A stretch of DNA of 64,000 nt from Rhyacophila brunnea (GCA_022495005.1 JAGYXB010000800.1:99103-163102); one strand, 5' to 3'. Numbered from the stretch's first letter, positions 44,901-57,646 are shown. Made by a program: numbers and translations. Notes: generated by a model from the sequence alone, not told the origin.

Positions 44901-47684
44901 TAGATTGGTACTGCACTATTTATGGATTGTTATATTTTTTTCTGATTAATAATATAGAAGAAACAATTAATTATTGGGTACCTACTTAGTACTTAGGTAT
45001 CTGGTAAAAGTATAATATTGTGCTCTTGTAGAAAAATAATAAATACATTTTGTTGGTTTGTGCAAATACTATTAATGTTCAAATAAGAATTGTGAGAGCT
45101 TTGGATCAAAAAATGTAGATACTGATTACTCATTTATGTCAATGCTTAATTTCGTTTACACATTTGTTCATAATTAAACAAACTATAGTATTATTTTTCG
45201 ATATTTCTATCTACCCCGGTCAAAAAAATTCGTAAAAAAAAATCATTTTCTTGAAGCCAACAATCGTCTGCCTGATTTGCCTGCGTTGGACTCACAGATT
45301 TTTTTTGTGACATTTTATTTTAGGCTTCTAATAGTAAACGACCAATCCTTAAAATAATATAGATTTATTATCTCAATACTGTGCTAGTCATCGTCTTATT
45401 AAAAAAGGATGTACATAAATAAAGACTTCAAATTATTTGGTAAGTATATATATGTAATAACAGCAAGTATTTTATTAAAAAGGTGGGAATTATTTAATAT
45501 GAACAGCAAGTAAAAAATGAGTATTGGTAAGTATTAAAATAATAACAATGGAAGTATTTAAATTATTATAGGGAATTATTTGAAATAAATACTTACCATT
45601 CATTTAAAATTCTGACAGTTGTTATTTAAAAACTTTTCAAAATTGTCTATTAATACTTGCTTCAAAAATGCACGCCATAAATAAATAGTAGAAAATATTT
45701 TCTCAATACTTCAAAGGGAGATAGATGATGATGATGAATCAAATAATAAATAATTGTATTAGTTATTAATAAATAAGTATTGGTTCCTTGCATTACGCGA
45801 CAAAAATCTTTTATTCAACAGTCAATTGCAATAATCTGTGCATTACCGACATATTTCTGTAATTCAATTGATCCCTTTATTGGCTTTATACGAGATTTCG
45901 CCCCAAAATAATTATTGCGAATCCCCAATAATGTATGTTCGTAAGTGCAACATTACGATTATTGCTTGTTCGCGAATGCAACACTTTGCGGTAGCGAACT
46001 GTGACGTCACTGACAGTTTTATTGTCCAAGTCGAGTTGCATGGCAGAATTCCCCACTAGGGATTTAGACGAAACATTTATTTCAATAATCTGTCAATGAA
46101 CTTTCAATGGATCCCAGCGAAATTGATAACCGCGAGAATTCAGATATTTTGTATTTTCCCATGTTCTTTGTAGAAAATAAATTCGCCATGGCCCAAGAGT
46201 TTAATATATATTTGATGATTTGTCCTTGCTAATGTATTTTATTTACAGAAAGAAACAAGATCTTCCTTCATATACATAATATAAATAAGCTACGTCTATT
46301 TTGGGTAAATATGTTATATACTTATCTATAAATAAAGAGATTGAACTACAAAATAAGGGTAGTACCTACCTATGTTTTTTTGTATTAAACCAAGTGATAA
46401 GTAGGTGGTGATTTCAAAATACTTTTACTAGGTACGGATAAATGAGTAATTATTCTATTAGCTAGTAGCAAAAGTCAACATTGGTATCTAGTGCAAGTAG
46501 CGTAGTGCTAAATAAAATAGTACCGTCTCGCAGTTTTTAAAAATCCTAACCCTCCCCCCCTTTCATCCTTCACTTTTTCTAAAATATGTATTTTAATATT
46601 TCGACGGATACGTACAAAAAAATTAGTATTATCGATAGAAAAAAATCGATGCGATGGGTTGCTAAAGATATAGGTAGGTATAGGTACATTTTCGCATAAT
46701 CACGTAATAATTGAACTGACAATAGTCGCTTCCTTCACATTTTTATGTCCAATTAACTAGTTCTCGATTGTTGATAACAGCGATAAAAGTTCTTTTATTC
46801 ACGTGACTAAAAACTATTGTGTATAGTATGTATAATATTAATGAAAACTGTCTGGAGAAGTGTTGGAGCACCGTCCCGACCTGCTGTTAACATCTTGCCA
46901 TTGTCGTATTTGCTATTTTACGTGTATTTGTTATTATTCATGTAAATAATGATCGTTATTTGTATAAATTATTTTGTAAAAAAATTTATAAATTTCAGAG
47001 CATCATACATACTAAGTGTGAAGTTTTCTAGAAAAATACTTAGAATTCAAAATCATTTTCAGATAATTCAAATAACCATCGTACACTTTTGCGGTAGCAA
47101 TTTCATATAATAATTACTCTTTGTAGAAGAAGGTTTTATATATAAACTATTCTTTTCTATAAATTATACAATGTGGATTCGATCAATTAAATAAATATTT
47201 TCGTACATCGATTTTTATAGTAGTTATGAATAATTTAAATTATGTAGGCAACCTAAACTTAAACCATTTCAAAAGAGCTATATTTATTTGTATAAGCCAC
47301 AGCATGAAAGCAAAATACTCCAACAATAAAGGAAAATATCTACAACTCCTCGGGGATTCGGAAAACCGTGTGAACAAAATATTGCACTATCACCCTAAAC
47401 TGAATAGTATTCCATAATAATTTGATAATCCATAAACCTTTGGGAGTTGATCGATTAAATAAATGACCATAAAAGTGTATCCATAGAATACATATTCTTG
47501 ATAGACATCGATAGTACCCAATCCAGAGATGACGTTGTGAAAATATGTCGTCTTTGTGCGTTGGTTGATAAAATATCAAAACTAATACCATACTTAAACG
47601 TGTGTAATTGAAATAGAAAAAAATCTCATTTAAATAGTGAAGCATCTAATTACACTACGTCGTAAATGAAGGACTATTTTGTTC
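41953..47684. other. Long AT-rich stretch without a supported gene
   Basis: Points noted: a 71-codon open plus frame in a CT-rich patch at 43909-44123 (contains LLMFHPLPLLDAAPIHRST; unrecognised), a perfect CRE-type palindrome tgacgtca at about 46001-46008, and a 73-codon ORF at 45838-46059. None is convincing as a gene. No transposon ends were recognised here. Confidence 0.35.
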
Positions 47685-47940
47685 TTTTTTTTTTTCGACC
47701 ATGTCCGATCCTAATAAGATCATATGGGCCTCCACAGCGTGGAGGTTTGTATTAACAGATTTTGTTTTTACTAGAAATGGATATCAGTCATTTGCTCAAC
47801 TTATTAGGTCCATACTCCAACTCATACACAAATTGAAAAACAATATTTATTGTGTACTTGCCAGACCCAGGATTCGAACCTAAGCTGAGAATATAGTATG
47901 TACACCAGTGGTATGCCATAGATGCTGTAGACGCAGCACA
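47685..47940 (-). mobile_element. tRNA-headed SINE, near full-length copy
   Basis: Read on the minus strand: an A-box-like tggcataccactgg (about 47917-47930), then a consensus B box ggttcgaatcc (about 47870-47882), a body shared with the 49.3 and 37.2 kb copies (ctggcaagtacac, cccatatgatcttattagga, tggtcg), and an A-run (T-run at 47685-47694 on the plus strand). Head, body and poly(A) in that order define a tRNA-derived SINE. A minor 60-codon plus ORF (47701-47883) is incidental. Confidence 0.8.
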
Positions 47941-49225
47941 TGCTTCAATTATTATTCCAAGATATTTATATAAACCAATAAATAAATTGCATGACCTACT
48001 AAGTACCTGGTACTGTTACCTATAAGAAATTGATAGTACCTTTTTCATGCTTTGGAAAGAGTTCACCATATTTTAAGATATGGAAACGTATAATTTTCAC
48101 TAATGACACTACCATTACAAATAAATCTGTCATCGAGTATTCGATACAAATTATGTATTTAAAAATTGGAATATCCGTTGCGAGAAAAATTGTTATAACT
48201 TTTATATCTAGGTATCTTAAATATTTATAAAAATACATTTAATATTTAAATCCAGGATCCATCCAAAGATTGCTAAAATGTAAAATGGATAACGACCAAC
48301 TCCTCTTGAAAAAGTCTGTAAATATAATATCTTACACGTATGGACATTATGAAATTGCTAAGTACAGAAAATAATTAGGTAGGTACCTATGATTCTTTGT
48401 GAAATTGTTTACTTTTCAACTACTTATGTAATTATCCATTATCTGTCAATTCCAGATCCTTTCGTTGGATACATGGCCAATAATTGTTCTAGATAACGTT
48501 ACCTGATGAAATTTGAACTTGATCCTAAAAATAAAACAAATCATTCAATAAAAACCCAATTATCAATGCCAGTGAATATTTATTTTTGTTGTTGATAACA
48601 AAAACCTGACCTGGTTTGAAAGTGGTCAATCTCCTGCGAAGGGATGTGTTTTGCCAAAATTATACTCAGGAATGAAAAAAATATAGTAGGAACCTATATA
48701 ATTGAGTTTATTTTAATATCAAGAGTTTATTTTAAAATTGAAATCCTATTTAATGTTTTTATTGGCTCCTTCTCATATTTAAGAAGTCAAAATATTATTC
48801 GAGTCAGAATTTAATAATGATGTTATACTTTTTATCGTTGGATCAAATAAAATTATTGACGGCCACCAGACAGACTGGCATTTAAAATTAAAACATTGTA
48901 AGATGTTTATTACGGCGAACAGCTGCCGTTTGCATCGTTTCCTCTCACCCCTGAGCTGTTTCCTCATATAGCAAGTATACCCTTTGGTTTATAATAATGT
49001 TTATTATAAATTATGTAAATAAATGTAAAATAATAATCAAAATAAATTCAATTGACAGTATTTAAATCATAGATTATCAGCTTTAGGTACTTATTAGGTA
49101 TAACAAGTTTAGTAAAAAAAGATACCTACCGTATACTTTTAATTAACCTTAATAAGAAACTAATGTCGATTTTTATTTTTATGCATGATACATAATATAT
49201 TTTTTTTAAATCGTTATTAAGCACT
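47941..49225. other. No supported gene
   Basis: Short ORFs on both strands at 48020-48238 are mutual shadows. AT-rich. Confidence 0.4.
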
Positions 49226-49436
49226 TTCTTCTTTCGACCATGTCCAATCCTAATAAAATCATATGGGCCTCCACAGGGTAGATGTTTGTATTAAGAAATT
49301 TTTGTTTTTTTATGAGAAATGGACGTCAGCCACTTGCTCAACCTATTACGTCTATACCCTGACAGACACAAATTGAAAAACAATCTGTGTACTTGCCAGA
49401 ACCAGGATTCGAACGGTGGCCGCGCGGATTAAACAC
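49226..49436 (-). mobile_element. tRNA-headed SINE, second copy
   Basis: Matches the 47.7-kb copy over the body (cgaccatgtccaatccta, atcatatgggcctccaca, cacaaattgaaaaacaat, gtgtacttgccaga) and B box (cgttcgaatcctgg on the minus strand). The head upstream of the B box differs (ccgcgcggccacc), so either the head diverged or this is a subfamily. The A-tail is weak. Confidence 0.75.
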
Positions 49437-49869
49437 ATTGCTTTTTTTATTTTTGCGTAATGTGGCATAAAAACAACTTTTGAAACAATTTCATTATTGT
49501 TATTAAATATTTTTTTCAGGCACCTTGTACAGAAATCACATAATATACATACACATGCGAGTCCTAATTCCTCAGTAAAACAGAAATCCAGCAATTTAGT
49601 GTAGGAAAAACACACAGTGTGGCATGAAGAGGTGCAGTGGCGGGTAAAGGGACTTAGTGACAGTTAGCTGACTTTGAGGCCATTTACGATACGAAAAAAG
49701 AATTAAAAACTATACATTTTAACTAGTAACGTACCTTGTAAAGTAACAAACATCTCATCCCTATTGACACATAATATTATTTCTGGTAGGTGTCTGAAGC
49801 AAGAAGAAATTGAACGAAATTTAGTTGTATAAAAAGGATATTATTATCAGCCAAATACGTACCTGAATA
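49437..49869. other. Nothing recognised
   Basis: An 87-codon minus ORF (49352-49615) overlaps the SINE and is not supported. Confidence 0.35.
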
Positions 49870-50898
49870 ATATTATGTCTTCTTTGTCCATATCCGCCCC
49901 TTAACTGGAGCATATGGATACCACGCGGCGCCTCCAAGAATTCCTGTCGCTCGCCAGTCTTCTTCTTTCGTTCCAGGTCAAACCAGCATCCCGTAGCTCC
50001 GCCGTATACACTCTGTAGATTGTATTTAGCAGCCATCCAGGATCCGGAATCCGGTTGGCTTGAAGAACAGGCAAGCCAGGTTAAAGTTCTCTTCTGGCAT
50101 CCGCAGCACGTGGCCGAGCCAGGTCCAACGTCGCCTCTTCACTTTCAGCGTGATGAGAGGCTGCTTGGTGCGTTCTATTATCTCCTCGTTGCTCCTAAAG
50201 TCATACCCACCGCACACCCAGTATTCGTCGCAAACATCTGTTTTCGAAGCTCAGTATACGGTTGCTCTGAGCCTTCGTAAGGTGTCATGATTCGCTACCG
50301 TAAAGCAGCACCGTCAGAATGCAAGCGTCGAATAGGCGGCATTTGGTTTTGACCGAGTACAATCGTGAGTCCCAGACATTCCGCATCGAGTTGAATGTTG
50401 CTCCAGCCATTCCCATTCGGATAGCGAGCTCTTTCTGCAAAATGCCATCTCCCATGATGTGTACCCCCAGGTACTTGAAGCTGTCGACGCTCTCGATGTT
50501 TTGTCCATCGCTAATCAGAGGGAAATCTGGATCAGGACAGGTGCTATTGCACAAGACGTTGGTTTTCTTCGCGTTGATTTTCAAACCAACGCGAGAGGAG
50601 TTGTTATGCAACCTGTCGATTGTCTCTTGAATGCCCTCGATTGAGTTGTCGAATAGGACAGCGTCATCAGCGTATTCCAGGCCGTGGGGGTAACAGGTAT
50701 GCCTCGGTCGGGTGGTATTGACTTCAGTAGTATGAAGTCAAAGAGAATGATAAAGAGAAACGGTGCAAGGACACAACCCTGTCTGACTCCGGTCGTGACC
50801 CCGAACCATTCCGTGACAGTTTCTCCAATTCTGACACAGCATTCGCTATTCTCGTGCAGGCTTTTGATTATGGCAATGATCTTGGGATCCCAAGATCA
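49870..50898 (-). pseudogene. RTE-like LINE fragment, RT palm to C-terminus
   Basis: Non-LTR reverse transcriptase on the minus strand, 5'-truncated at about 50898. In order: KIIAIIKSLHENSECCVRIG, GVRQGCVLAPFLFIIL, a frame change, the active-site motif YADDAVLF (about 50670) with both aspartates intact, GLKINAKKTNVL, the thumb motif SFKYLGVHI, LLYGSES (50285), then after another shift RRRWTWLGHVLRMPEE and a C-terminal tail to about 49870. At least two frameshifts and a stop break it. It differs in sequence from the 23-26 kb RTE copy, so it is a separate LINE family. Plus-strand ORFs over it are shadows. Confidence 0.88.
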
Positions 50899-50984
50899 TA
50901 ATTATGTATTACCTATATAAACGAAAATATATTGAAAAACTCAGAAACATTAGAAAAAATCTAGAAATAAAATTTGATCGTGTG

Positions 50985-51052
50985 GGATTCGAATCCATAT
51001 CATTTACTTTCCGAGTGAGTGCTCTCGCCATTAATCTATCGATCATTCCATG
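50985..51052 (-). repeat. tRNA-like sequence on minus strand
   Basis: On the minus strand, A-box-like taatggcgagagcac is followed by B-box ggattcgaatccc at tRNA-like spacing, with gatc words at both outer ends. The arms do not form a fully convincing cloverleaf. Likely the head of a decayed SINE, or a pseudo-tRNA. Confidence 0.5.
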
Positions 51053-52640
51053 ATTCATGCAAATTATTTTTTATTGTAATGCCGTTTTAATTGATTGTAT
51101 GAAAATTAATAATTTAAGTAACATACCTATGTCCGGTGCAAGTAAAATTTGTATTATTGTCGTTATTGTATAAAAAATGAAATTATTATTTAAATAAAAT
51201 ATACCTTATTTGCTTTATATTGAAAAAAAAATGAATCTTGTATTGTACCTGCACCAATTTTTGAGTTATAAATTTTATCATATTTGCACGAAGGCCGTTT
51301 TACCGTCGACACATTTCAGAGAGAAAAACGTAATTTCGTACCTTTGACGAATTTGTAATTGATATAGCGATATGAGCACGTACTCTTTGAAATATTTTTA
51401 TATCTTTATTACTTTATTAGGATACGCAATAATTTTGCAAATTAAATTTAAATCACAAAGGGTGAGGTCATACCATGTGTATTTAGGCATATCGCTACCG
51501 CGCCACAGTGAGATAAAGTGTCGATTTAAAAATAAGTATGCCAATCGACTGCTGAAAGCTATACCTACATAATGAATCACTAAGAAACTTACGTTTTAAA
51601 AGAAAAAGCTCCACTGTTGCATTTATTAAAATTGTTCTGTAAAAGCAACATTGAGATAACTATGACAACCCATTGTATAATAATAACAAAAAAAAAATAC
51701 CTAGGAATTAATTATAAATCGCAGACAAAAATGAAATAAACATATAGGTATCTACTTAACTATTTAACTAACAGAAACACTTTATCTCGAATCTAGTATT
51801 TTTCACTTATCCCACTGTTGCTTTCAGGTAGGAAGTGATATAGGTATTATGTCAATATATAATATTCGAGCAAGTAAGCTGTTATTTATTTTACCATTTA
51901 ATATAATACCTAAGTAGTTGTAGTGTTTATTATATTGTAATAATTATTATTTGATAAATTTATTAATTTGCTTTGATCGCTTTTTTAAAACTGTAATTAT
52001 GGTTGAGAGAGTTTTTCTTGTTATTGTGTAAGTCACAGAACAAAATGGTGTTGTATATAATTTATTATTTTATATGTACCTATATGAGGTATTTTAACAT
52101 AAATCTATTTGTCTATTTTAAAAAACTGATAAGTGCACAGTTTAATATTAGTGGTGAACGACGTGTTTGTGTTTCAGACAGAAATGATTGGTCTTAACTT
52201 AAGTTTTTAAAAATTAATTTGCATTTTAAAATTAAAACAATATGCCCAATTTTATAAACCTATAAATCCTTTATTTTAATAAATACAAGAAGATTAAAAT
52301 TAAACATATCGGCATTAACTTGTATCATTTTGGATAAGGCATTAAGTTTTTAAATGTTGTTCTCGAATGCTGTTAGCTTGTTTTGAAAATTATAGTTGAG
52401 ATGAAGCATGCACAACAAAATATTGAGAAAGCAATTTTATTAAAAAATAAATGCCCATAATAAGTGATTGAATTAATATATTTATTTGTATCATCATAAT
52501 ATGTATGTGTTGCTATTTGAAAGTCAATTCATTCATTAATTTTTATGATTTTCCGGAAATTGAATGTGCACCTAACGAGGCTGGCTATTCATGCATATGT
52601 TATAGTGTTGTTTTCATATTTTTGGTGATCAGCGATTGAT
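51053..52640. other. No supported gene
   Basis: AT-rich; small overlapping ORFs at 51372-51580 on both strands are mutual shadows. Confidence 0.4.
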
Positions 52641-52709
52641 TTTATGTATTACATTTCGGTGTAGCACATTTCACCGTGAGCTGTCATACCGGAAAAAGAT
52701 GGCCGTATA
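52641..52709 (+). repeat. Dispersed repeat, copy 2 of 2 (partner at 15939-16007)
   Basis: Collinear with the first copy: tagcacatttcaccgtgagc, accggaaaaagatggccgta. Type unknown. Confidence 0.65.
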
Positions 52710-54003
52710 GCATGAAGCGAAAAAACGAAGCATTGTTCGCGGAGCAGTGCCAATGTACCAATTTTATAAGATTCAATAAGAACATTAATTAAATTGGTAC
52801 GTCTTGCTACTTACGAGCACTTACAATATAATATACAATATTATGTTATCTATTTCTAATTTACTTACCTACCGATTTTTTTCTGGCGTTCCCTTGTATT
52901 CCAGTGTTTTATTTAGACATGAATTTGATCTTAATAATACAAAACATATCAGGTTAAAGCGCAAAACGGTCAACTGCATGTACCTACTTATAAATTTTAG
53001 AATACTCATATGTTTTACCCTATTCACAACAAATGTGAACAAACTATATTTTATCCAAGAAAGAAATAATGTCAAATGCTCAGTAAGGTCATCATTCAGC
53101 ATTCGTTTGTTTGTCTCGACGGTGTTTTGAGAAGTTATTAGACCACGGATTGGAATTCTTTTGCTCGCGCACGAATGAGGGACCCGCTGCAGGAAGTGCG
53201 ATAGAATCGCCAATTTAGCGGACTCATTTTTATGGCCTCTATCGCAATGCAAAAGATGATAGCCGCAATAAATTCAGTTCATAATTAAATCCATTTTATC
53301 ATTTTTCTCGTGCTGAAAACAGGAGACGGTAATAGAATATTAAAAATTTTAATAACATCATTAGAAGAATAACAACCAGGTTTTTAACAACAAAGTATCC
53401 TTGTGTGTGATATTTCTCTCATAATGGTAGCCCTATGGGTTAAAAATCAGCCATATTTTTTAATGTACTTATATGATAATAATTTATCATTTTAGATTAA
53501 TTCAATGCTGGGTAAAACCTTCTTCAAACTAATTGCATTAATCTCGGTTCTGTGTATTGAGTTATATTGAGAAGTACCTACTTACGTATAACTGAACAAT
53601 TTCTTTGATCCAGCAACATAAATAAACCACCAAATACTTGTTTTTTACCTTAAGAATCTGCTTCAATCATCAGTTTTCACGAAGCACAGTAATTTTTCAG
53701 AACATTCTAGATGACAATGCAATGATTTGATGACAACCTTTCTCATCTTTTTATAATATCCTTTACCTCATTACTGAGAAAATTACAGGTGTTGCTAACA
53801 ATCTCTGGAGTGATCCTGTTGCTTTAGTCATTATTAATTCAGCCGGGTTATTGATTATGTCGCTTGATCTAGAAGGCGCACGCAAGTGAAAATTTCTTTT
53901 GACGCATATGACGCAATTGATTTGTCAGATAATTTCAACCTTGCCATTGCCTCGAAACAATTCAGACAAGTCATTCAATCATTCATCAAATTATACCAAA
54001 ATC
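52710..54003. other. No supported gene
   Basis: The 127-codon minus-strand ORF (52869-53252) and the 108-codon plus-strand ORF (52804-53130) overlap each other and have no recognised domain or codon bias visible by eye. A GC-richer patch at 53130-53230 lies in the minus ORF. Confidence 0.3.
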
Positions 54004-54007
54004 TTAA

Positions 54008-54363
54008 GAATGTAGGTACTTCAGTGAAACGGCAAATAATTTTCAACAGTAGGTGCGACGAAATTTCTCACTAGTCGCCAATCGGAGACCGACAGTCGAG
54101 GTGTCCGCACGTCGATTTGTTTTGTCATGGCATCGGATGAAAATATTCTTAAATCGTGTAAAGATGACTAAAAAGCTTTACGTATGTACTTAAAAAAGAA
54201 AACATACCAATGAATATACTATTATTATTAGTAATATAACAATAAATGGACGCACGTTGGATTTTTATGACAAATTATATTTCTTTCGGTACGCGTCATT
54301 TGAACAATCCGCGCATCGCCTAGCCACGATCTTTTTAGACCATGCCTCAACTGAAGTATAGCC
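54008..54363. mobile_element. TTAA-target MITE, copy 2
   Basis: 356 bp, flanked by TTAA at 54004-54007 and 54364-54367, in inverted orientation relative to 16884-17245. Nearly the whole length aligns (cacgtcgatttgttttgtca, gacgcacgttggattttta, gatgcgcggatt read on the minus strand). This second occupied site with its own TTAA duplication confirms the family's boundaries. Confidence 0.9.
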
Positions 54364-54426
54364 TTAAATGATGTGTATTCCTTAGAAACTCAACAAACAA
54401 AACCCCTGCAAATCATGTCAATTATT

Positions 54427-54782
54427 CATTGATGGCACTACAACCTTTGGCAGGTTTTGGCCAATTTCGGCCATCCAGGTTTTTTATTGCCTTCAAGGGT
54501 TGCGTACATAGCCTGCTTGGTATATCCTCTGGCATTATATGCACGTGGCCGATCAATCACAGTCTCTGCATTTTCATATGACACGTGATCTTTTCGACCC
54601 TATTAACTATAAAGTATATGTGCAGTTTCTCATTATACCTTGAACTCCAAATGCCACTATCTTGAACAGCCCCAAAGATTCTTTTCAAAGTTCTCTTCTC
54701 AAATATATCCATATTTCTCTTATCATGTTTGCTGAGTAACCAGCATTCTAATGCATAGAGTTTTATTTTATATTTAAAATGT
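54427..54782 (-). pseudogene. LINE reverse transcriptase C-terminal fragment
   Basis: Reading the minus strand from 54782: YKIKLYALECWLLSKHDKRN, MDIFEKRTLKRIFGAV, DSGIWSSRYNEKLHIYF, VNRVEKITCHMKMQRL, an in-frame TGA, then LIGHVHIMPEDIPSR. This is the E-W-L...FE-R-LRRIFG...RYN-EL...RL-W-GHV-RM tail found in many non-LTR RTs, here clearly degraded. Because of the internal stop and missing Met it gives no long ORF. A different LINE family from the 23 and 50 kb copies. Confidence 0.82.
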
Positions 54783-55329
54783 CTTTTAATACTATTAATT
54801 ACTAATTAGATAATGTACATTAACGCTATTATCTGAATCATAGTTAGTTATATTAAAAGTAGAATATGGACAGATTTTATATAAGATGACAGTATATAAC
54901 GGTTTTGAAAGCTTTTTTGGCAATCAAGTTCTAGGTCCCATGAAAAGTCTGCGCATGTAAAGCATTCTAGTGGCATTAAAGGCGTTATTTATGGTGGGAC
55001 ATTGTTAGCGGTGCGGTGTGGTGAGGAAGCGATCCCTAATCAAACGGACTTTACGGCCGAATCGCATTCATTGCTCAGCAGCTTTATATGCAAATGCAAG
55101 AAGATGTGAAACCAGTTATGTGCTTTATGTCAGAATCGGACTTTAAATTATTATATTTGAAATATTAGCCTAGACCGTTAAGCAGTAATTAGTATCGATC
55201 GGCTATAGATTGACAGATCGCAGGTTTATATCTGCCAAATTTCTGATAATGGGTTTATTGTATTTTTCACACCTTGCTACCAACAGATATTGTCTAACCT
55301 TTTTATACTGTTTAATACTTAATCAAGCA
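54783..55329. other. No supported gene
   Basis: A 62-codon open plus frame near 54913-55098 (IKGVIYGGTLLAVRCGEEA, ending at a TGA) lies in a GC-richer patch. It is unrecognised and short enough to be chance. Confidence 0.3.
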
Positions 55330-55490
55330 ATTATAGTACGACAACATCTTTTTGGCTACGTGTTAAAACTGTGAACTAACATGCTCCGCCCATTTTTAAC
55401 CACATTTCCATTATAAACTAACAAGCTCCTCCCATTTAGTAGACAACAGCGCCTAGAAGCGTAGCCAAGAAGATGTTGTCGTGCAATAAT
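55330..55490. mobile_element. Short hairpin MITE
   Basis: The ends tacgacaacatctttttggc and gccaagaagatgttgtcgtg are inverted copies over about 27-30 bases. The interior has the direct repeat aactaacaWgctccKcccat twice. About 160 bp, no ORF. Confidence 0.82.
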
Positions 55491-56118
55491 AACTTTTATA
55501 GGTATAACAATAATAGATAAATGGTCAGCCAATCAATGATTGGCCACCAACCGATTTCAGTGGATTGCGTGAAAAAACAGTGTCCCATAGGAGCTTAGAT
55601 GATATTATCTACCGCACACATCACCAATGTAAATTTAAAGAGCTTTTTATTACGACACAATAATTTTCGGCGTCATAACTACGATATTCAGTGGCAAGAT
55701 TAGGTACTTGGAGGCCCGAGGAACTAACTGATTTTGATGCTCCTACGATAAAGCATTAAATAAAATTCATAAATTACCTCTCCAATTATTTTTGAATATT
55801 ACAGTGATGATGTACCTACCTACAATAATATTTTTATGTAGTAGTTTATTCTTTAATTTTAGTGGTCATACGATAAGCCCTTTGGATGTTAGTTGGAGAG
55901 ATTTTCTTAAGAAAATATACCTGCACAATTTGTGAGAAATAAGTATATTTTTAAGTATTTTCGGATAATTTAATTATTATATGACTGGTTTGGACTGTTT
56001 CGGGGACCTCTTTTAAATCATCTGATGAATCGATCGGGTTATCTGCGTCAAATAAAACCGCATCAAAACTAACTATAGATATATCTACATAACAATTTTT
56101 ATTAGAAGTAGGTTACCT
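55491..56118. other. Nothing recognised
   Basis: AT-rich filler; no ORF or repeat partner. Confidence 0.4.
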
Positions 56119-56603
56119 ATTTTACCACATTTTTATTAGCTCGTATTCTTGTTTTTCCAGTACAAATTTTTTCTTGTTTATCCAAGATTTGTATTGGTAG
56201 ATTGAAGATTTTTAACTAACTTCCCGACTATCTAGACATTTGAAACTTTTAGAATATATCAGAACACGACGACAATGCATTATTTTAATACTTTTAGCCA
56301 TATTTAAGCAGAATTGAATTCATTTTCAGTTAATTCTGTTTTGTATGGATAGTTATTTCGGAAAAAAAATCGTAATAAGTAAAACACTATTATTGGTTGC
56401 TAAGGGGGTCCTAGCAACTAAATTATTAATATATACGTGCGTTACTATGGGAATCAATACGAAATGTCAAAATGACATTTCAGTATTCTATATTTATTCA
56501 ATATTTCTATCAAGTACAAAACAAAGTATTTATTAATACATAGGATTGTCAAGTTTATATGATTCAACAGAAAATTTAAAAAGGTCTTTTTATCTTGTAA
56601 TTA
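56119..56603 (+). repeat. 480-bp dispersed repeat, copy 4 of 4
   Basis: Begins attttaccacattttta and follows the family order. It has a local insertion of about 40 bases after gtttttcc and has lost the cgtggtatataaaaagt segment before the final ctttttatcttgt. The ORF at 56345-56536 is a reading of the repeat. Confidence 0.85.
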
Positions 56604-56814
56604 TTTTATTTATAATTTATAATTACAATATAATAACAACTAGAACGAATATTCACTTTCTTTACGATTATGGAACAATGTAATAAATGCGATTAACCTG
56701 ATACATCATTTAATATGAAAACCATGACGTGTTGACAGAATAGAAAGATAATCTATAAGTATTATCATGGGCATTTTGAAATATTCGCAAGAGTAATTCA
56801 TGGTCAATTGGGTT

Positions 56815-56876
56815 GGTAGTTTAGTCCGACAAGTTAAAGACGTGTGTTCGAATCCCACTCGGCCTTAGGTTTATTT
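56815..56876 (+). repeat. tRNA-like sequence
   Basis: A-box-like ttggtagtttagtc (about 56813-56826) is followed by B box gtgttcgaatcccac (about 56847-56861), then tcggcc. The spacing fits a type-I tRNA, but the outer arms pair poorly and it has no clear anticodon stem. Probably a SINE head. Confidence 0.5.
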
Positions 56877-57646
56877 CTAAGGTATGAACTGATGTTTTTA
56901 AATTAATATAAATTTAATTTAATCCAATCTTCCGAATACGGCGCTGTATATGGGGCAAACTGAAATGTTACACGCGCATCATTGATATGTGTTTCAATTT
57001 GGACGGCGCAGGTGCTTCTCCCAAAGCGCCTTCCTTTTAATTGTTGTCGAGTAATTGTTCGTTTAATTTACTGATCTCAGTTAGTTGCTAGTTCCGGTCT
57101 GAGCTTTCAACTGCTAACCTTAATTTTTTGAACATCTAAGCTTAAAGGTGCCTCCGTTTATCTTTATCGATCAATTTTATTTTGCGGTTGGAATCGTTTT
57201 AAAATATTATTTATATCAGGGTATAAATAAACCATCAAATGTTTTGACTGGTTTATGTTAAATTGAATGCACTGGATGCATGTAATATTCAAATTAGATT
57301 CTTTGAAAATGTATTCCAAAATGAAATATGATGTACACGTCATACATTAACACTTGCAAAATTATTTCGCTGTAGAAATTCGTTACGTTAGTGTAAGTAC
57401 TTAAATATTTTTTTTTGTTCAAGTCAATACGATATCCAAAAATGTGCGCTCTTCTACTCACACCTCACCCCACTACTCTACCGCTGCGATGTGACCACTT
57501 TACCATCTCGTAATAAATTCTTGCAAGTGATTTTTTTTATCCTAACTTAAAATGTATACTAAATATTTCAAAATAAAATAAACTTGCTTTTCACATATTT
57601 TAATTTAATAATGACGTACCTTGGCATTCTCATAATATAATATAAG
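56877..57646. other. Nothing recognised
   Basis: A GC-richer patch at 56935-57030 has no sustained ORF. Confidence 0.4.

Noticed and set aside
46001..46008. CRE (tgacgtca) as a real promoter element
   Set aside because: A single 8-bp match with no supported gene nearby is weak evidence.
50319..50920. Plus-strand ORFs over 50 kb
   Set aside because: Antisense shadows of the LINE RT fragment.
52869..53252. 127-codon minus-strand ORF as a host gene
   Set aside because: No recognisable domain, overlaps a 108-codon plus ORF, and ORFs of this size arise by chance in 64 kb.
56815..56876. Functional tRNA gene
   Set aside because: A and B boxes are present, but acceptor and anticodon stems do not pair convincingly. 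Same decision for 11059-11127 and 50985-51052.
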